Below are positions 60,783-64,000 of a DNA stretch of 64,000 nt, in pieces (positions within the stretch are counted from its first letter, which is position 1; every line of letters starts with the position of its first letter). The position numbers and the translations under genes were made by a program. This DNA is from Acidimangrovimonas sediminis (GTDB lineage Bacteria; Pseudomonadota; Alphaproteobacteria; Rhodobacterales; Rhodobacteraceae). The notes below the pieces were generated by a model. It saw nothing but the letters and a program-made list of their open reading frames with translations, had not been told where the DNA came from and made no database searches. The DNA lies in NCBI RefSeq assembly GCF_002871005.1, contig NZ_PHSN01000010.1, positions 1-64,000 on the forward strand, in the 5' to 3' direction.

Positions 60783-62765
60783 TCAGCCGCAGCAGCCGCC
60801 CTTATCCGCCGTCTTGTTCGACCGGCAGCAATGGGCGCCGTTCGCGTCCTTCGGCACGTCGAGCGTCGGGTTGCGGTCGAAGAAGTTCTCGGGTCTGAGC
60901 GCGAAGCCCGCGTAATCGACCGGCATCACCGGCCAATCTTCGGTGCGCGGGAAATGCGTCAGGCCGAAGGTGTGCCAGACGACGATATCCTCCCCCTCCA
61001 CCTTCCGGTCGCCCGCCGCATAGGACGGCAGCCCCGCCCCGCCCGGATGCTGGTTCGGCGTGTAGCCCGCGGCCCACATCTCGTCGCGGTCGAACTGTGT
61101 CACCCACAGCGAGCGTGTGGCGAACCCCGCCCGCGCGGTGATCGACGCCGCGTCATCGGCCAGAAGCAGCGGCAGCCCCTCGGGGACCAGCACATAAGCC
61201 GTGGGCTCGCCCAGATAGTTGGTCTTCTCGGCCGAGCTGACCCGCCAGATCCGCCCCAGATCGTTGCGCGCCACCCGCTGGGCCTGCGCCTCGGAAGTCA
61301 GCCGCGTGATCTGCCGGGTGAAGGCGTTGCCCACCGGGTTGCCCTTGCCCATCGGCACCCGCTTCACGTCGATCTCGTCGACGCTGTTGCGCCAGCCGTC
61401 CACCGCGAAGTCGAGCCGGGCCGAGAACAGGTGTTGGTGTTGCGGCGCCCCCAGCGACGGCGCAAGTTCGGTGGCCCATTCATACGCGCCCTCGGGCCGG
61501 CCGGAGGTGAAGACGATGCCGGTCGCCTTGCACTCCAGCTCAATCTTCCCGTCGAGGTAGAAGTACCAGTAGAACCCGTAATCGTAGTTCCCCACCGTCA
61601 CGAAGAACGAAATCACCAGCCGCCGCTGGCGCCGCACGTCCGACCGCCCCGAGAAGATGTCGGTGTGCTTCCACAGCGTGCCAAAATCCTCCTCGTGGAT
61701 GCAGACGGCATTTGCGATCTTCACCGGGTTGCAGAAATCGTCGACCACGGTGGCGTCGAGGTAATGGATCTCGCCCAGGCAGTCGCAGCCCAGCACCAGC
61801 GAATTGGCCAGCCGCCCGAACTGGTATTCGCCCGCGTCGAAATAGTTCTGCCACTCATGCGTCGGCTGCGGCTCTCCGTAGGGCACCACCATCTCGGAAA
61901 TCGCCGCGCGGTTCAGGATCTGCCGCTGGGTGCCCCGGTCGTTGAACCGGATGTCGTGCAGAGTCAGCCCCTCGCGGCCGTTGAAGCCTGTGCGGATCGA
62001 CCAGTTCTCCCACGTCAGAACGTTGTCCTCGATGTCGAACGAGGGCCCCTCGGGCTGGGTGATGTGCAGGGGTTTCATCGTCTCGCGCGGCGCGATCGCG
62101 GGGTCGAGGTAATCGTCATCCTGCCCCGGCACCGTCTCGAACCCCGTGTCGACAAAGCGCAGCACCTTCCGCTCGGTCAGGTCGACATGGCAGACGACGC
62201 CCTCGATCGGATGGGCCCAGAGGGCGTGCACCCGCTCGGCGCTGGGGGCGAGGAAGGACAGCACGCGCAGCATGCGGCGCCCCTCCTCCTCCTTGTGGCC
62301 GAAGACACCGGCGGAAAGCGGGCAGCAGAAGACAAGGTCGAGATCGGTGATCCCGCGCTTGGCCAGCGCCTCGACAAAGCGCGGATCGGCCTTGGCGATC
62401 TCCTCCGCCGCGACGTAATCCTCGTCCAGCACCGGGCCCCAGCCGTCCGTCGCCGGGTCGAGCGCGCGTTCCTTGACGATCTTGCGCGCGGGGATGTCAA
62501 TGACGAACTCGGTCACGCTGCGGTCGGCCACGTCGCTGAGCAGCACCCCGATCTCGCGCGGGACGGTCCCACCCGGGGTGAAGGCGGCCAGCGTCTCGCG
62601 CGCGGGTTCGCGCAGCATGACGTAGGAATAGCGCTTGGTCTCGCCCGCGTGGCCCGCGGACGCCAGCACCTCCTTGAGGGTGACGACCTCCTCGGCGGAG
62701 ATCGGGTCGAGCGGGTGCAGGATCGGGGTGCCGGCCTTCGTGGCGGCGGGATTGGCCTGGTCCAT
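60783..62765 (-). CDS. Copper-containing primary amine oxidase
   Basis: A 660-residue quinoprotein amine oxidase. Tyr394 in TVGNYDYG is the topaquinone precursor (T-x-x-N-Y-D-Y). Asp310 in YFDAGE is the catalytic base. His443, His445 (QHQH) and His604 (THFPRTEDWP) bind copper. It turns primary amines into aldehydes, ammonia and H2O2. There is no signal peptide, so it resembles cytoplasmic Arthrobacter-type enzymes rather than periplasmic TynA. The last 16 residues carry two Cys pairs (646-647 and 658-659). Start at 62765 follows AGAGGACCCC. Aldehyde products could go to oxidoreductases elsewhere. Confidence 0.95.
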   Translation of the reverse strand: MDQANPAATKAGTPILHPLDPISAEEVVTLKEVLASAGHAGETKRYSYVMLREPARETLAAFTPGGTVPREIGVLLSDVADRSVTEFVIDIPARKIVKERALDPATDGWGPVLDEDYVAAEEIAKADPRFVEALAKRGITDLDLVFCCPLSAGVFGHKEEEGRRMLRVLSFLAPSAERVHALWAHPIEGVVCHVDLTERKVLRFVDTGFETVPGQDDDYLDPAIAPRETMKPLHITQPEGPSFDIEDNVLTWENWSIRTGFNGREGLTLHDIRFNDRGTQRQILNRAAISEMVVPYGEPQPTHEWQNYFDAGEYQFGRLANSLVLGCDCLGEIHYLDATVVDDFCNPVKIANAVCIHEEDFGTLWKHTDIFSGRSDVRRQRRLVISFFVTVGNYDYGFYWYFYLDGKIELECKATGIVFTSGRPEGAYEWATELAPSLGAPQHQHLFSARLDFAVDGWRNSVDEIDVKRVPMGKGNPVGNAFTRQITRLTSEAQAQRVARNDLGRIWRVSSAEKTNYLGEPTAYVLVPEGLPLLLADDAASITARAGFATRSLWVTQFDRDEMWAAGYTPNQHPGGAGLPSYAAGDRKVEGEDIVVWHTFGLTHFPRTEDWPVMPVDYAGFALRPENFFDRNPTLDVPKDANGAHCCRSNKTADKGGCCG

Positions 62766-63132
62766 GGGGTCCTCTGTCTGTTGGCGCGGGGCAAGGCTCC
62801 CCCGAGGCAGGGGCCGGGCACTATGGCAGATCACGCCAAAAATCCGATAATATGCGCCATCGCACGGATGCGGTGGATTTCAGGGTGGCGGGCGCGCGGA
62901 TGCCGTATGGACCTTGCACAAGGGTACGGCACGCGCATGACACAACGCCCATTCACAGGGCACACGGACCACGCCCAAGCTTGGGCGCAGTCCCGACACC
63001 CGTGGCCGTCCCATGACACCGCCCCCTCCGGCGCCCGCCTCCACGTTGCTCGCGCGTCTTCGGGGCAGAGCATGTGCCCAGGCCAACCCCGGGAGAGGTC
63101 TGCCCCTCGGCGTATCGAGCCGGACGCCCCCC
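62766..63132. other. Intergenic region upstream of amine oxidase
   Basis: About 370 bases between the AraC gene stop and the amine oxidase start. It holds a perfect 16-base palindrome (62972) and should contain the amine oxidase promoter. No gene is supported. Confidence 0.5.
62972..62987. promoter_or_regulatory. Perfect palindrome CGCCCAAGCTTGGGCG
   Basis: A 16-base palindrome without spacer lies about 200 bases upstream of the amine oxidase start. It might be a regulator site or a hairpin ending the AraC transcript. AraC proteins usually bind direct repeats, so a different regulator is possible. Confidence 0.4.
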
Positions 63133-64000
63133 TCAGCCCCGCCCACGCGACGGGGGGGCGCCGGTCCAGTCCTTCCAGGCGCGCCACAGCACCGTCTCGT
63201 CGGCATAGCCGAGGCTTGCCGCCACTGACTTCAGGCGCACGTCGGGCCGGGCCAGCTGCTGTTCGCCGATCCGGCGCCGCTCGGCCCGGACGATCTCGCG
63301 CAACGAGGTGTCCTCGGCCGCCAGGTGGCGCTGCAGGCTGCGCGGCGCCAGCCCCAGCGCCGCCGCCACGCCGGACAGCGTGACCGGCCGGCTGCCAAGA
63401 TCGCGGTCGACGATGGTGCGCACCCGCTCGGCCAGCGACAGCTCGGGCTCCCGGGCGCGGATCAGGTCGGCCACGTGACGCTCGATCACCGCGATCAGCC
63501 CGGCATCCTCGGTCCGGTGCGGCGTGTCGAGGCCCTCGGGGCCGAAGACGATCCGGTTGGCACCCTGCCCGAAGCGGACCGGTGCCGCGAACAGCCGCTC
63601 CAGCAGGTCGGGCCGGCGCGAGGACGGATGGCTGAAATGCACCTCTTCCGGGCGCCACCGCCGGTCGAACCCCAGCCGGATCAGCCGGCACACGCACGAT
63701 AGCGAGAATTCCGCGTCCTGCGCCCCCGGGACCACGGCGCGCGAGGCGATCTGGTAGCTCAGCGACAGCCGCACCCCGTCGTCGCTGAGCGTCATGTCGG
63801 TGGCCGTCTGCAACGCGGCGAGGGTTTCCTGGAACCGCCCGAGGCCGCGGCGGATGGTCGAGGATTGCATCAGCAGAAGGCCGGTCGGCCCGAGGTCGGC
63901 GGGCGAGATCTCCAACCCCAGCCGCGCGCCCAGTACCGGATCGCGGGCCAGCCTGGCTGCCGCCTCGAAGACCTCGAAATAGGAGGCAAGCGGAATTTCC
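63133..64000 (-). CDS. AraC family regulator, 5' end outside window
   Basis: The frame is open to the right window edge. The part seen (about 289 residues) begins EIPLASYFEVFEAAARLARD, typical of the N-terminal ligand domain of the OruR/arabinose-binding-like AraC group. The DNA-binding domain lies at the C-terminus: VTLSGVAAALGLAPRSLQRH and later SVAASLGYADETVLWRAWKDW, ending with a short Arg/Gly tail. An internal TTG at 63915 is not the likely start. It precedes the amine oxidase gene on the same strand and may control it. Confidence 0.88.
   Translation of the reverse strand, partial: EIPLASYFEVFEAAARLARDPVLGARLGLEISPADLGPTGLLLMQSSTIRRGLGRFQETLAALQTATDMTLSDDGVRLSLSYQIASRAVVPGAQDAEFSLSCVCRLIRLGFDRRWRPEEVHFSHPSSRRPDLLERLFAAPVRFGQGANRIVFGPEGLDTPHRTEDAGLIAVIERHVADLIRAREPELSLAERVRTIVDRDLGSRPVTLSGVAAALGLAPRSLQRHLAAEDTSLREIVRAERRRIGEQQLARPDVRLKSVAASLGYADETVLWRAWKDWTGAPPSRGRG

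Noticed and set aside
1-64000. Mobile element or prophage
   Set aside because: No transposase, integrase or phage gene was found. The repeats at 11505 and 15118 are extragenic hairpins without target duplications or a transposase.

Overview
The window is high-GC alphaproteobacterial chromosome, most likely Rhodobacterales (Rhodobacter/Paracoccus/roseobacter relatives). Pointers are the F1-ATPase zeta-type protein, a methionine synthase split over separate genes, a perfect alphaproteobacterial LexA box, many TRAP and ABC importers, and the GC-rich extragenic hairpin repeats common in this group. No phage, insertion sequence, CRISPR array or replication origin was seen. Gene density is high, and most intergenic DNA holds terminators, operators or extragenic repeats.

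Layout. 0.2-11.4 kb: one-carbon metabolism. Homocysteine methyltransferase, corrinoid protein, a divergent methylene-THF reductase and a methyl-THF:corrinoid methyltransferase together look like a cobalamin methionine synthase broken into parts. Mixed in are a DUF1638 protein, a tiny membrane protein, a small 'virulence factor' family protein, an HAD phosphatase, a SplB-like radical SAM protein behind a LexA box, msrBA, and gppA-rlmE. 11.5-15.2 kb: a self-sufficient CYP116B-like P450, a divergent IclR regulator and tRNA-Gly(CCC), framed by two 124-bp near-identical inverted repeats. 15.3-18.6 kb: MarR regulator and a TRAP transporter. 18.9-23.6 kb: TetR regulator and a three-subunit molybdenum aldehyde oxidoreductase (PaoABC type). 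23.6-32.3 kb: RND adaptor and pump followed by MacA and MacB on one strand, with a divergent TetR. 32.4-33.6 kb: MFS carrier. 33.7-38.5 kb: branched-chain amino acid type ABC importer (LivKGFHM).

39.3-42.6 kb: xylose/ribose-class binding protein and a one-polypeptide ATPase-permease fusion. 42.7-45.0 kb: four very small exported proteins in tandem, two clearly paralogous and a third similar. 45.3-56.0 kb: a GNAT acetyltransferase, then a divergent amino-sugar locus. Its left arm has MurQ, an ABC importer and a Gfo/Idh/MocA oxidoreductase; its right arm has a BadF-type sugar kinase, GntR regulator, NagB-II type SIS deaminase and NagA. It should import GlcNAc/MurNAc-type sugars and bring them to fructose-6-phosphate. 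56.1-58.7 kb: MarR regulator and divergent FAD aromatic monooxygenase (MobA-like) with two duplicated operators. 59.0-64.0 kb: APC permease, copper amine oxidase and the 3' part of an AraC regulator, probably amine uptake and oxidation.

The most notable points are the SOS-type box on the radical SAM gene, the split methionine synthase with oppositely charged tails, the cluster of small exported proteins, the ATPase-permease fusion, a 16-serine run in MacA, an Arg-for-Lys Walker A in LivF, and several clean operator palindromes. All calls come from reading the sequence; no database search was run.
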